In this document: positions 56,177-63,915 of the stretch, one piece after another
Position numbering within the stretch: position 1 is the first letter of the stretch
Layout of the letters: each line of letters starts with the position of its first letter
Origin: Hyphomonas sp.
GTDB lineage: Bacteria; Pseudomonadota; Alphaproteobacteria; Caulobacterales; Hyphomonadaceae
Assembly (NCBI RefSeq): GCF_013823385.1
Contig: NZ_PNMA01000004.1
Location: 122,661 to 186,660 of the forward strand
DNA length: 64,000 nucleotides
Direction of reading: 5' to 3'
Translations under genes and position numbers: made by a program
The notes under the pieces: model-generated
The model's database searches: none
What the model saw: the letters and a program-made list of their open reading frames with translations, nothing else
What the model was told of the DNA's origin: nothing

Positions 56177-56623
56177 ATGAAAACCCTGATTGCCGCCGCC
56201 GCCGCGGCCCTGCTTCTGGCCGCCTGTGACACGGCCCCGGTGCCCGCGCCCGCCGCAGAGGCCCCCGCGAGCACGGTCGAAGTCATCCAGGAAACTCCGG
56301 TCGAAGTCACACCCAACCTCTTCATCCTTTACACGCTGAAAGACGGCGTCACCCCGGCGCAGTTCGAGGAATGGGTCCGCACCACCGACCAGCCCGCCAT
56401 GCGCAGCCTCGCCCGCGTCCAGTCCTTCCGCACCTACCGGGCCGAGCGCCTGCTGATGGGCGAAGGCGCCCCCGGCGTCGCCTATATCGAAGCCTTCGCC
56501 ATCCCCGATCTTGAGGGCTTCACCGCCGAGGATATGGGCGGGGAAACCGTGCAGACCGTGATGGGTGAATTCATGGGCCTTGTTGAAGCCCCGCAATTCA
56601 TCATCGTGTCGGAGGTGAAGTAA
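56177..56623 (+). CDS. REDY-like (HapK-type) domain lipoprotein
   Basis: A 148-residue lipoprotein (MKTLIAAAAAALLLAAC) with a Pro/Ala linker followed by LFILYTLKDGVTPAQFEEWV and RTTDQPAMRSLARVQSFRTYRA, the dimeric alpha-beta barrel pattern of REDY-like HapK domains. Related cytoplasmic domains occur in prodigiosin-type biosynthesis, but a periplasmic lipoprotein form has no assigned role. The strong GGAGGAGA ribosome site sets the start. It is followed after 54 bp by another exported protein gene, and both probably form one unit. Confidence 0.7.
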   Translation: MKTLIAAAAAALLLAACDTAPVPAPAAEAPASTVEVIQETPVEVTPNLFILYTLKDGVTPAQFEEWVRTTDQPAMRSLARVQSFRTYRAERLLMGEGAPGVAYIEAFAIPDLEGFTAEDMGGETVQTVMGEFMGLVEAPQFIIVSEVK

Positions 56624-56677
56624 CCGCCGGGCACACGCCGTCGGGGGGAGGCAAAACAGACAGCGAGGACATCGAGG

Positions 56678-57877
56678 ATGGATCGTCTCAGGATGGCAGC
56701 CGGGCTGCTGGGCATGTGGATGTTTGCCGCCGGCAGCGCATTCGCCGATGACTGCGCAGGCACGCTTCGCACCAGTGCGGTGGCCGCCACGCTCCGTCCG
56801 GTCACGACGGGAGAGCAGCTTCAGGCCGCCCTGAAGGATATCGACGCGATCGTTGCGCAATGCCCGGCCGATCCGTGGATCAATGCCCTCGGCGCCGAAA
56901 TGGACCTGCGCGTCTACAACGCGCTGCTTGCCGCCAACAACAACCAGGTCAACCAGCAGGCCTTCGACTTCCTGCAGCGCGCCTTTGCCCGCTCAGACAT
57001 CTTCCAGGAAGCGCCGGTGGAGGCGCGCCCGGATATCCTCTCAATCCGCACCGAGCATGGGACGGGGAACCTCACCTACAGCTTCGCCTCAACCAACCGG
57101 AAGAGCATCCTCCAGATCCTGATGGCGATGGCGAGGCTCGGTCAGGTCCATCCCTATTTCAAGGCAGAGACGCCGAAAACCTGTGACGGCTGGCTGATGT
57201 CGGACACCCAGACCATCGGCTATGCCATGGAAACCGAGGCAGACCTCATCTTCCGCCCCTTCATCGATGCGGCGGCAGAAGCCTGCCGGGGGGAGGGGAG
57301 CGGCGACCGCCTGCCGCTGGCCGTTGCCTCGCAGGCCTATGTACGCCTCGTGGAACGGGGGGCGATTACTTCCCGCTCAGATATCAGCAAGGCGCTCCTG
57401 AAGGCCCGGGATTATCGCGACACCTATCTCAGCCGCGGCGGCTTCGACTTCCACTATTCCAAATTCGATGCCGAACGGTTGGACACGGCGCTGCGCAAGC
57501 ATGAAGTCGACCCGATGGCGGGGCGCCTTGCGCGGGAATTGTGGTTCACGCCGGAACATCTCGGCAGCGAGAAGATGCAGTTCTCCCTCGCCTGGGCTTT
57601 GAGTGAGGAATGGGCCGCCATTTCCGAAAACTTGGCGAAGGGAGAGATCGAAGTGGCGGCGGGCGGAACGCAATATACCCGCTTCGTTTATGACGTCCTG
57701 AAGGATGGCCGGGAAGCCGGCAAGGAGGCAGAGACAAAAGCCGCCCTGCGAAAAGCGCTCAGTGACGTGCAGCAAAGCCGCGTTCGGGCATTGGCTATGG
57801 CTGATTACGAACTGCCGCCGAATTGGCTCTACGACATGCTGCTGAAGACCGCTGCCGCGCCTGCGGAAGGAAACTGA
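56678..57877 (+). CDS. Exported protein of unknown function, 399 residues
   Basis: I do not recognise this family. The N-terminus is a signal peptide ending GSAFADD. The mature part is largely helical, with paired Cys residues (DDCAGTL and VAQCPAD), an Asn/Gln-rich ANNNQVNQQAFDFLQRAF that could be a TPR-like helix pair, and LARELWFTPEHLGSEKM. It is probably a soluble periplasmic protein. It is in one unit with the REDY-like lipoprotein. Base composition is like the neighbours. No catalytic motif was seen. Confidence 0.6.
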   Translation: MDRLRMAAGLLGMWMFAAGSAFADDCAGTLRTSAVAATLRPVTTGEQLQAALKDIDAIVAQCPADPWINALGAEMDLRVYNALLAANNNQVNQQAFDFLQRAFARSDIFQEAPVEARPDILSIRTEHGTGNLTYSFASTNRKSILQILMAMARLGQVHPYFKAETPKTCDGWLMSDTQTIGYAMETEADLIFRPFIDAAAEACRGEGSGDRLPLAVASQAYVRLVERGAITSRSDISKALLKARDYRDTYLSRGGFDFHYSKFDAERLDTALRKHEVDPMAGRLARELWFTPEHLGSEKMQFSLAWALSEEWAAISENLAKGEIEVAAGGTQYTRFVYDVLKDGREAGKEAETKAALRKALSDVQQSRVRALAMADYELPPNWLYDMLLKTAAAPAEGN

Positions 57878-57948
57878 CATGATCCGTAGCCTGAAATATG
57901 CCCGCAGGAGTACCTGCGCACCCGCTGATGGCCCCCGCGCATAGAAGG

Positions 57949-57972
57949 CCCCATTCCCGGGAGGGAATGGGG
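57949..57972. terminator. Perfect 10-bp hairpin between convergent genes
   Basis: CCCCATTCCC and GGGAATGGGG pair perfectly around GGGA. It lies between the unknown exported protein gene and the reverse-strand glycine-zipper gene. No T run follows on either strand, so a bidirectional terminator role is likely but not certain. Confidence 0.5.
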
Positions 57973-58007
57973 AACAGGGCCTTCCAGTCCGTCAGATCAC
58001 TGCGCGC

Positions 58008-58352
58008 TTACCAGCGGCGGCCATCATCCGGATAACGGTCGCGCGCGTCGACAACACCGTCGCCATCGCTATCGTAGTTGTACGGATCATAATTGGAGGG
58101 GCGGTTGCCCGTGCCGCAATCGCCGGCCTGGCTACACCCGCGCGCTGCGCCGGCCACACCGCCAACCGCTGCGCCAATCGCCGCGCCGCGCGTGGCATTG
58201 CCATCGCCCACATTGTTGCCGATCGCCGCGCCAGCGGCTGCGCCGAGGGCTGCGCCCGCAGCGGCGTTGCGTTCTGCCGTGCCCGAAGAGGTGCACGCCG
58301 CCATGGCCACCGCACTGGCGCCAATCGCGGCAAGTTTCAGGTATCCGATCAT
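58008..58352 (-). CDS. Glycine-zipper lipoprotein with Asp-rich calcium-like tail
   Basis: A 114-residue lipoprotein (signal MIGYLKLAAIGASAVAMAAC). The middle is a YMGG-like glycine zipper of alternating GAALGAAAGAAIG and GAAIGAAVGGVAGAA helices, typical of SlyB/OmpA-associated outer-membrane proteins. The tail DSDGDGVVDARDRYPDD matches a thrombospondin type-3 calcium repeat, as in OmpA-like proteins. It may stabilise the outer membrane. It is reverse-strand, and its ribosome site is AGGAACG. Confidence 0.75.
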   Translation of the reverse strand: MIGYLKLAAIGASAVAMAACTSSGTAERNAAAGAALGAAAGAAIGNNVGDGNATRGAAIGAAVGGVAGAARGCSQAGDCGTGNRPSNYDPYNYDSDGDGVVDARDRYPDDGRRW

Positions 58353-58429
58353 GGGGTCGTTCCTTTCCTGGTTTATGGAATAGGAACGCCGCCATGCCCG
58401 CTTGGTTCCGGCCCAATTGCTGCCGTATT

Positions 58430-58909
58430 TCAGCCTGCCGCCGGCGCGGCGCCGAACACGCTCTTCCAGTTGGCCAGAGACATCGAGGCCCTGTAGGCGG
58501 CGGTGTATTCCGGATCGAGCACTTCCATCAGGAACGCGCCTTCAATCCACACCTCCACTACATGGAAGAAACCGCCCCGGTCGCAGATCGCCGTGGGCCA
58601 TCCGGCCGCATCGGCAATTTCGATAACCTCCTTGGCCGGACGATCCACGCACAGCGCCAGATGGCATTCGGAAAGGCGCGAGGCGGGCGTCCCTTCCTGG
58701 GGCTGCCAGCTTCCGCCCCCTTCGGCCGGCTGCATCACCGCGCCGCGAGGGATCACTTCGATCTCCACCTTCTCGTCGGCCGACCAGGCCATCCACGCGC
58801 CGGGGCCTCCGGGCGGGAAGGGAACGGCCGTGCCATTCATGATCCGGGCGAGGGTGGCGGCCACCTTGGCCGTGTCATCGGCGGGCAGGGAAATATGGGC
58901 GATCATCAT
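58430..58909 (-). CDS. VOC/glyoxalase-like protein
   Basis: A 159-residue protein with the two-part vicinal-oxygen-chelate pattern: MIAHISLPADDTAKVAATLARIM, an EVEVIPRG-like strand IEVIPRGAVM, and SECHLALCVDRPAKEVIEIA followed by VEVWIEGAFLMEVLDPEYTAAY. Conserved His and Glu suggest a metal site, but no substrate can be named. The start was taken at the ATG after AGGAGTGTATGCA; the tandem second ATG is also possible. The TetR gene lies 105 bp upstream on the same strand and may regulate it. Confidence 0.68.
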   Translation of the reverse strand: MMIAHISLPADDTAKVAATLARIMNGTAVPFPPGGPGAWMAWSADEKVEIEVIPRGAVMQPAEGGGSWQPQEGTPASRLSECHLALCVDRPAKEVIEIADAAGWPTAICDRGGFFHVVEVWIEGAFLMEVLDPEYTAAYRASMSLANWKSVFGAAPAAG

Positions 58910-59014
58910 TGCATACACTCCTGGGATAACGGGCAGGCTCCGCCCGTCCGGGCCCCGCAATCGGCTGCCCGGTGATTTTAATGAAAAAGGGTCAGATGGC
59001 GAGAGACGGCCGTA

Positions 59015-59611
59015 TCAGGACGTGTCGCCCGCGCCCCTCCGGCGAAAATGCGTCAGCAGAAGGTCAAGCGCTTCGGAGGCGAGCGGGCCAGACCGGCTGC
59101 CCTCCAGGCCCCAATAATCCTTCATCGACACCCAGGCGAAGGACGAGTCCAGCAGCTGGCAGATGGCGGCCAGGTCCCGGCGGTCGGCTTCGCTGAGATC
59201 GGGGCGGGCGGTGGCAACCGCCTGCAGAAAGGCGGCCTGGCGTTTGTCATTCACCGACAGGCGCAATTCCTGCCCCTGCCGTGTAAAGACGAAACGCGTC
59301 AGGCCTTCTTCCCGGTCAAAGCCGGGGAAGATTTCCGACGGCTGCTGGATCAACGCCTCCGGCGTCGCCGGAAAGGTCCGCCCCTGCGCCGCCCGGTCAT
59401 TGATCCGGGGCCAGAGGGCTTCGATCAGCTCGTCACGGGTGGCAAAATACCGGTACAGCGTACGCTCGGTCACCGCCGCGCGCGCGGCGACATTGGCAAG
59501 CGTGATGGTGTCCAGCGCTTCCTCGGAAATCAGCTCCAGGGCCGCATCCAGGATGCGGTTCCGGGTGAGTTCGCGCTGGGCTTCACGGAGAGACAGGGGT
59601 TCTGACGACAT
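59015..59611 (-). CDS. TetR-family regulator with duplicated operator
   Basis: A 198-residue regulator: REAQRELTRNRILDAALELISEEALDTITLANVAARAAV followed by TERTLYRYFATRDELIEALW is the TetR helix-turn-helix. Two 19-bp palindromes lie at its start, so it should repress itself. The following VOC gene on the same strand could be co-regulated. The shorter start (MSSEPLSLREAQ) was preferred; the longer frame runs through the first palindrome. The ligand is unknown. Confidence 0.85.
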   Translation of the reverse strand: MSSEPLSLREAQRELTRNRILDAALELISEEALDTITLANVAARAAVTERTLYRYFATRDELIEALWPRINDRAAQGRTFPATPEALIQQPSEIFPGFDREEGLTRFVFTRQGQELRLSVNDKRQAAFLQAVATARPDLSEADRRDLAAICQLLDSSFAWVSMKDYWGLEGSRSGPLASEALDLLLTHFRRRGAGDTS

Positions 59612-59672
59612 GTCATAGCGTATGACATGAAGATTTCCGGAGCGCAAGCCCTCATGTCATAACATCTGACAT
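59610..59672. promoter_or_regulatory. Two 19-bp TetR operators
   Basis: ATGTCATA-GCG-TATGACAT (59610-59628) is a perfect inverted repeat. ATGTCA and TGACAT with a 7-base spacer (59654-59672) give a second palindrome of the same length with two arm positions lost. Centres are 44 bp apart, about four helical turns. Both lie at the start of the TetR gene. Confidence 0.75.
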
Positions 59673-59696
59673 CTTTTCACTGAGCCTGACTTCTTG

Positions 59697-60431
59697 TCAG
59701 GTATAGCGTTTGGACAGCCGCTGCAGCATCTCGTCGGCGTCGCCGCGCTCTGTGCCGTTATAGCCGGTCACCACATCGGCCACGAACGGATTGTCCTGGC
59801 GCTCCTGCCCGAAGGTCGACATCGGCCCATGGCCGGGCACAAACCGCATCTGGTCGCCCAGCGGCCACAGCTTGCCGGTGATGGAATCGATCAGCTGCTG
59901 ATGGTTGCCGCGCGGAAAGTCCGTACGCCCCACAGAGCCGCGGAACAGCACATCGCCAACAAAGGCCAGCGCCCCGTCCTGATGATAGATCACCACATGG
60001 CCCGGCGTATGGCCGGGGCAGTGGGCCACGCCGAATTTGTTGCCCGCCAGGTCCAGTTCGTCGCCATCGTCCAGATAGCGGTCAGGCTGCACATTCTTCC
60101 CGTCGCGGATGCCATAGCGCGCGCCGCTGGCTTCCACCTCGTCAAGCAGCCACTGGTCATCCTTGTGCGGCCCGATGATCGGGCAGCCGGTGCGTTCTTT
60201 CACATCCATCGCTGCGCCCACATGATCAAGGTGCCCATGCGTCAGCCACACGCCGACAATTTTCACCCCGAAATGGTCGGCTGCCTGCATCAGCTTGTCC
60301 ACCTCCCCGCCGGGGTCCACGAACACGCCTTCCTTGGTCTCGGTCGACCAGATCATCGACGTATTCTGCTGCAGCGGGGTCACCGGAATGATCCGGATCT
60401 CGAGTTTGGGGGCGGGGGTCTGCTCGGTCAT
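59697..60431 (-). CDS. MBL-fold metallohydrolase (glyoxalase II-like)
   Basis: A 244-residue metallo-beta-lactamase-fold protein. VWLTHGHLDHVGAAMDV is the HxHxDH zinc signature, and AHCPGHTPGHVVIYHQ and VPGHGPMSTFG hold the other ligands, all intact. Members of this YcbL/GloB-like group hydrolyse S-lactoylglutathione or other thioesters. It starts MTEQTPAPKLEIRIIPVTPLQQN. It is reverse-strand and upstream of the TetR gene with the operators between, so it may or may not be controlled by it. Confidence 0.87.
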   Translation of the reverse strand: MTEQTPAPKLEIRIIPVTPLQQNTSMIWSTETKEGVFVDPGGEVDKLMQAADHFGVKIVGVWLTHGHLDHVGAAMDVKERTGCPIIGPHKDDQWLLDEVEASGARYGIRDGKNVQPDRYLDDGDELDLAGNKFGVAHCPGHTPGHVVIYHQDGALAFVGDVLFRGSVGRTDFPRGNHQQLIDSITGKLWPLGDQMRFVPGHGPMSTFGQERQDNPFVADVVTGYNGTERGDADEMLQRLSKRYT

Positions 60432-60542
60432 GCGGGGAACATAGCAATCCCGGCCCGCTTCGCAATGCAGCGCGTCCCGTCTTTTCGCCTGCCAGACGCT
60501 GGGTTAACTAAGGCGCAGACACATCTTCAGGAGCGCCCGGCG

Positions 60543-61511
60543 ATGCAGCAGCCCAGACAGCCCATCCGGGCCAACGGCCTTGGAGACATCGGAGGGCGCG
60601 GCGGGATCATCCTCATCGCCCTGATCGGCCTCTTCATCTACTGGCAGTCAAACCAGAAAGAGGTGCCCTTCGCGCCGGGCAAGAAACAGTTCAACACCCT
60701 CTCTGTCGCCGAGGAGGTCAGGCTCGGCGAACAATCCTATCTGCAGATCCTCCAGCAGGAGCACAGCCAGGGCAACACCGTGCTCTGCGCCGATGAGGCC
60801 AGCTGCCAGGGCGATGCCCGCCTGCTCACCGAGAGGGTCCGCGAGATCGGCGCCCGTCTGGAGCGCGCCGCGCTGGAGCTGGAAAACGACTACCGCATCC
60901 AGGGCTACCGGATGCCGGGCGTCGTGGAACAGTTCAACTGGACCTATTATGTCGTGGATTCGCCCACGCCCAACGCCTTCTGCCTGCCGGGCGGCTATGT
61001 GGCCGTCTATACCGGCATCCTCGACATCACCGGCAATTATGATGGCCGCGTCACGCTGGAGGATGTCGCCGATGTCAACAAGCTCGCCGTGGTCATGGGG
61101 CATGAGATCGGCCATGCCCTGGCGCATCACGGCGCGGCGCGGATGAGCACCCAGCAGATGATGCAGATCGGCCAGATCGCCCTCGCGGTCGGGGTGGGGG
61201 ATATGGATGCCGGCCAGCGTCAGGCAGTCCTTCAGGCCTTCGGCGTCGCCGCCCAGGGCGGCTTCCTCGCCTTCTCGCGGGAGCATGAAACCCAGGCCGA
61301 CCGGATCGGCCTCGATCTCTTGGTGCGCGCCTGTTACGACCCGCGCGAAGCTCCTGAGCTCTGGGAGCGGATGGGCGAAATCGGCGGCGGCCAGCGCCCG
61401 CCCGAATGGATGAGCACCCACCCGGCCTCGGCCACCCGCGCCGAAAACTTCCGCAAATGGATGCCCGACGCAATCGCCGAATATGAGCGCCGCTGCGGGA
61501 AGCTGATGTGA
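60543..61511 (+). CDS. M48 family metalloprotease, membrane-anchored
   Basis: A 322-residue protein with an N-terminal membrane helix (IILIALIGLFIYW) and an M48 catalytic domain: AVVMGHEIGHALAHHGAARM holds the HEIGH zinc motif (His187, Glu188, His191), and SREHETQADRIGLDLL supplies the third ligand. NAFCLPGGYVAVYTGIL is the expected upstream strand. Similar proteins (LoiP/BepA type) act in envelope quality control. A GGCGATG start follows a weak ribosome site. The gene is probably monocistronic. Confidence 0.88.
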   Translation: MQQPRQPIRANGLGDIGGRGGIILIALIGLFIYWQSNQKEVPFAPGKKQFNTLSVAEEVRLGEQSYLQILQQEHSQGNTVLCADEASCQGDARLLTERVREIGARLERAALELENDYRIQGYRMPGVVEQFNWTYYVVDSPTPNAFCLPGGYVAVYTGILDITGNYDGRVTLEDVADVNKLAVVMGHEIGHALAHHGAARMSTQQMMQIGQIALAVGVGDMDAGQRQAVLQAFGVAAQGGFLAFSREHETQADRIGLDLLVRACYDPREAPELWERMGEIGGGQRPPEWMSTHPASATRAENFRKWMPDAIAEYERRCGKLM

Positions 61512-61677
61512 AAACGGCCCCCGCCGCAAGGCGAGGGCCGCCAAGGGCCATTCCCCAATGTGGAAGCGCGCTGCCTTGGGAGCTGTGCGTTTCCGCCCTT
61601 GAAATCTGAGTAATATTGTCAATCTGAACGGCGGATAACGATCTGCGCCGGCCCCGCTCAAACCCTGAAATCCGCGC

Positions 61678-61722
61678 AAAAAAAAGCCGCGAAGGCTCCT
61701 CCTCCCGAAGCGCTTCGCGGCT
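61678..61722 (-). terminator. Orphan intrinsic terminator on the reverse strand
   Basis: On the reverse strand AGCCGCGAAG and CTTCGCGGCT pair perfectly over an 18-base loop that contains GGGAGGAGGAG, followed by eight T. No reverse-strand gene lies upstream within the window, so a non-coding transcript must feed it. Confidence 0.75.
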
Positions 61723-61815
61723 GTGCAATGCAGTCCGTGCCGTCCACCGGCGTCACCCAGCCTGCAGTGTATCAAGTGAGCAGCGTGGGCCCCGAAAGAC
61801 CCGCAACCAAAAAAG
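61678..61815 (-). ncRNA. Candidate small RNA ending at the orphan terminator
   Basis: The 354-bp gap between the M48 and TetR genes holds no convincing gene. On the reverse strand, a 5' hairpin (GCGGGT pairing with GCCCACGC, 61783-61804) is followed by structured GC-rich sequence and a perfect intrinsic terminator with a Shine-Dalgarno-like loop, GGGAGGAGGAG. The start is estimated from the TetR operator just upstream; the length would be about 140 nt. It does not match 6S RNA, SRP RNA or tmRNA as I know them. Confidence 0.4.
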
Positions 61816-61828
61816 GTTACCCTTTTTA

Positions 61829-61843
61829 CATACCACTGGTATG
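61829..61843. promoter_or_regulatory. TetR operator palindrome
   Basis: CATACCA and TGGTATG are perfect inverted arms around a single C, 23 bases before the regulator's ATG. The form resembles operators of AcrR/RutR-type repressors. It could also control the candidate reverse-strand RNA that would start here. Confidence 0.65.
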
Positions 61844-61865
61844 GTGAGACGCAAGAGGTGTGGGG

Positions 61866-62465
61866 ATGCCGAAACGCACAAAAGAACAGGCGGCCGAAAC
61901 GCGTGAAGCCTTGCTGCGCGCGGCCAGGAAATTGTTTACAAATCAAGGATTTGCGGCCACAAGTGTTGCCGCCATCGTCGCCTCTGCGGGCACGACCAAG
62001 GGCGCGCTGTTTCATTATTTTAGCAGTAAGGAAGACCTTTTCCTCGAAGTGTGGACCGCGCTGCAGCTGGAAATGGACGCTGCCGCCCGCGACGCCGCCG
62101 CCGCCGCCCGCTCGAAAACAGACCCCTACGCGGCCTTCCTGGCCGGCTGCCGGGTCTATCTCGACTGGGCCATGCGGCCAGATTACCAGTCCATCGTCCT
62201 GATCGACGGCCCCTCCGTCCTCGGCATGGCCCGCTGGCATGAGCTCGATTTCCAGCTCGGCATGAACAACATGACGCGCGGCGCCGCCTATCTCGCCAGC
62301 CAGGGCCTCGTGCCCGAAGACCGCATCCGCCCGGCCGCCGTCCTCCTCCAGTCGGCCCTCAATGGCGCAGGCTTTGCCCTTGCCTCAAGCTACCAGGATG
62401 TCACCCGCGAAGACCTCTTCGCCAGCTTCGAAGCCCTCCTGCGCGGCCTGAAGCATTCCGCATAA
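61866..62465 (+). CDS. TetR/AcrR-family regulator
   Basis: A 199-residue regulator with the helix-turn-helix AARKLFTNQGFAATSVAAIVASAGTTKGALFHYFSSKEDLF. The ligand domain includes DWAMRPDYQSIVLIDGPSVLG, typical of a group of AcrR-like proteins with unknown effectors. The ATG was preferred over the GTG two codons earlier because of AGAGGTGTGGGG upstream. A perfect palindrome lies 23 bases before it. The aminotransferase gene begins 89 bp downstream on the same strand. Confidence 0.85.
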   Translation: MPKRTKEQAAETREALLRAARKLFTNQGFAATSVAAIVASAGTTKGALFHYFSSKEDLFLEVWTALQLEMDAAARDAAAAARSKTDPYAAFLAGCRVYLDWAMRPDYQSIVLIDGPSVLGMARWHELDFQLGMNNMTRGAAYLASQGLVPEDRIRPAAVLLQSALNGAGFALASSYQDVTREDLFASFEALLRGLKHSA

Positions 62466-62554
62466 TCCTCGCGCGCAGATGCCAGCAGGCGGGGTTTATT
62501 ATGCGGCGGAAAGCCGGTACGGGTCAGCCCGAAAGAAAAGGGAAGGCTCTCCTC

Positions 62555-63745
62555 ATGTCGCATTTCTCGCCGCTCTCCACGCTGCCGCCCGACGCCCTCC
62601 TGGGCCTGATGACCGCCTACCGCGCCGACGAGCGCTCGGAGAAGTTCGATCTCGGCGTCGGCGTCTACAAGGACGAGAATGGCGAAACCCCGATCCTCTC
62701 GGCGGTGCGCAAGGCAGAGGCCAAGCTCCTCGCCGCCCAGACCACCAAGGTCTATGAAGGCCCGCGCGGCAATACCGATTTCTGCGCCCATATCGAGAAG
62801 TTCGTTTTCGGCGCCGATCACCCCGCCCTGAAGGAAAACCGCGTCCTCTCCTTCACCGCGCCCGGCGGCTGCGGCGCGCTGTTCCTCGGCGTTGGCCTGA
62901 TGCGCCGCATGGGCACCCGCCGCGTCTGGGTGTCCAAGCCCACCTGGCCGAACCACCCCAATGTCGTCAAATCCCTCGGCCTTGAGGTGAAGGACTATGC
63001 CTATGCCCGCGACGGCGCCTTCTACCGTCTCGGCGCCCTCGCTGACCTCTCCACCGCCGAGCCCGGCGACGGGGTCATCCTGCAGGGGCCCTGCCACAAC
63101 CCGACCGGAATCGATCCGTCAACGGACGACTGGCGCGAGCTGGGAAAGCTCTGCCGCGACAAGGGCGTCATTGCGCTGCTGGATGTCGCCTATCACGGCT
63201 TCGCCTCCGGCCTTGACCGGGACATGGACGGCGTGCGCGCCTTCATCGAGGAGGCCGGCGAAGCGCTCGTCTCCTATTCCTGCTCGAAGAATTTCGGCCT
63301 TTACCGCGAGCGCACCGGCTGCTTCCTCGCCATCGGCAAGACGGCTGAAGGCATCGCGGCGGCCACCACCCATGTCGCCGATATGGGCCGCGCCACCTGG
63401 TCGATGCCGCCCGCGCACGGCGCCGGCATCGTCGCCACGGTGCTGGATGATCCCGATCTGCGCGCCGAATGGGAGGCAGAGCTCACCGCCATGCGTACCC
63501 GGATGATCGCCCTGCGCACGGCGCTTTCCGATGCCCTGGTCAGCCATACCGGCTCAAACCTGCTCGCCGCCCTCAAGACCCAGAACGGCATGTTCTCGCA
63601 ACTGCCGATCTCGGCCGAAGACACCGCCAGGGCGCGCGACGCCGACGGCATCTACATGCCCTCCTCCGGCCGCATCAACATCGCCGGCCTCCACGCCAGC
63701 GACATTCCCCGCCTCGCCGAAACCCTCGCCCGCTACCTGGTCTAG
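62555..63745 (+). CDS. Aromatic/aspartate aminotransferase, class I (TyrB/AspC-like)
   Basis: The 396-residue PLP enzyme transfers amino groups between aromatic amino acids or aspartate and 2-oxoglutarate. The N-terminal DLGVGVYKDENGETPILSAVRKAE, the cofactor Asp/Tyr region with QGPCHNPTGIDPSTDDW, and Lys245 in SCSKNFGLYRER identify the AspC/TyrB subfamily; the final RINIAGLHA has the substrate-carboxylate Arg. Aromatic versus aspartate preference is not settled by sequence alone. The ATG after GGGAAGGCTCTC was chosen over a longer in-frame start. A repeat element follows. Confidence 0.92.
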   Translation: MSHFSPLSTLPPDALLGLMTAYRADERSEKFDLGVGVYKDENGETPILSAVRKAEAKLLAAQTTKVYEGPRGNTDFCAHIEKFVFGADHPALKENRVLSFTAPGGCGALFLGVGLMRRMGTRRVWVSKPTWPNHPNVVKSLGLEVKDYAYARDGAFYRLGALADLSTAEPGDGVILQGPCHNPTGIDPSTDDWRELGKLCRDKGVIALLDVAYHGFASGLDRDMDGVRAFIEEAGEALVSYSCSKNFGLYRERTGCFLAIGKTAEGIAAATTHVADMGRATWSMPPAHGAGIVATVLDDPDLRAEWEAELTAMRTRMIALRTALSDALVSHTGSNLLAALKTQNGMFSQLPISAEDTARARDADGIYMPSSGRINIAGLHASDIPRLAETLARYLV

Positions 63746-63762
63746 GGCAGGGCGCGGGCCCC

Positions 63763-63915
63763 AAGACCCTCACCTCCCACGCCCTGACGGGCGCGGGCCC
63801 CTCCTCTCCCAGAGGGAGAGGGGTTGGGACTTCGCGGCAGGCGGAACGCCAAACCCCTCTCCCGCGAAGTGGGAGAGGAGGGGCCCATTGCGCAGCAATG
63901 GGAGGTGAGGGCCTT
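63763..63915. repeat. Inverted-repeat element with 17-bp ends
   Basis: AAGACCCTCACCTCCCA and TGGGAGGTGAGGGCCTT are complementary at 16 of 17 positions. Inside, both arms repeat the block GGGCCCCTCCTCTCCCA and its complement, with AGAGGGGTTTGG-like flanks, so each half is itself a hairpin. No gene was seen. It belongs to a different family from the elements at 16.5-17.3 kb. The last 85 bases of the window hold nothing I can assign. Confidence 0.6.

Noticed and set aside
59697..60431. The MBL-fold gene as part of the TetR regulon
   Set aside because: The operators lie downstream of its stop and at the TetR start; control of the MBL gene cannot be inferred from them.
61678..61815. The candidate RNA as 6S RNA, SRP RNA or tmRNA
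   Set aside because: No GGAAGGAAGC-like SRP core, no tmRNA tag or tRNA-like end, and no 6S-type central bubble recognisable by eye.
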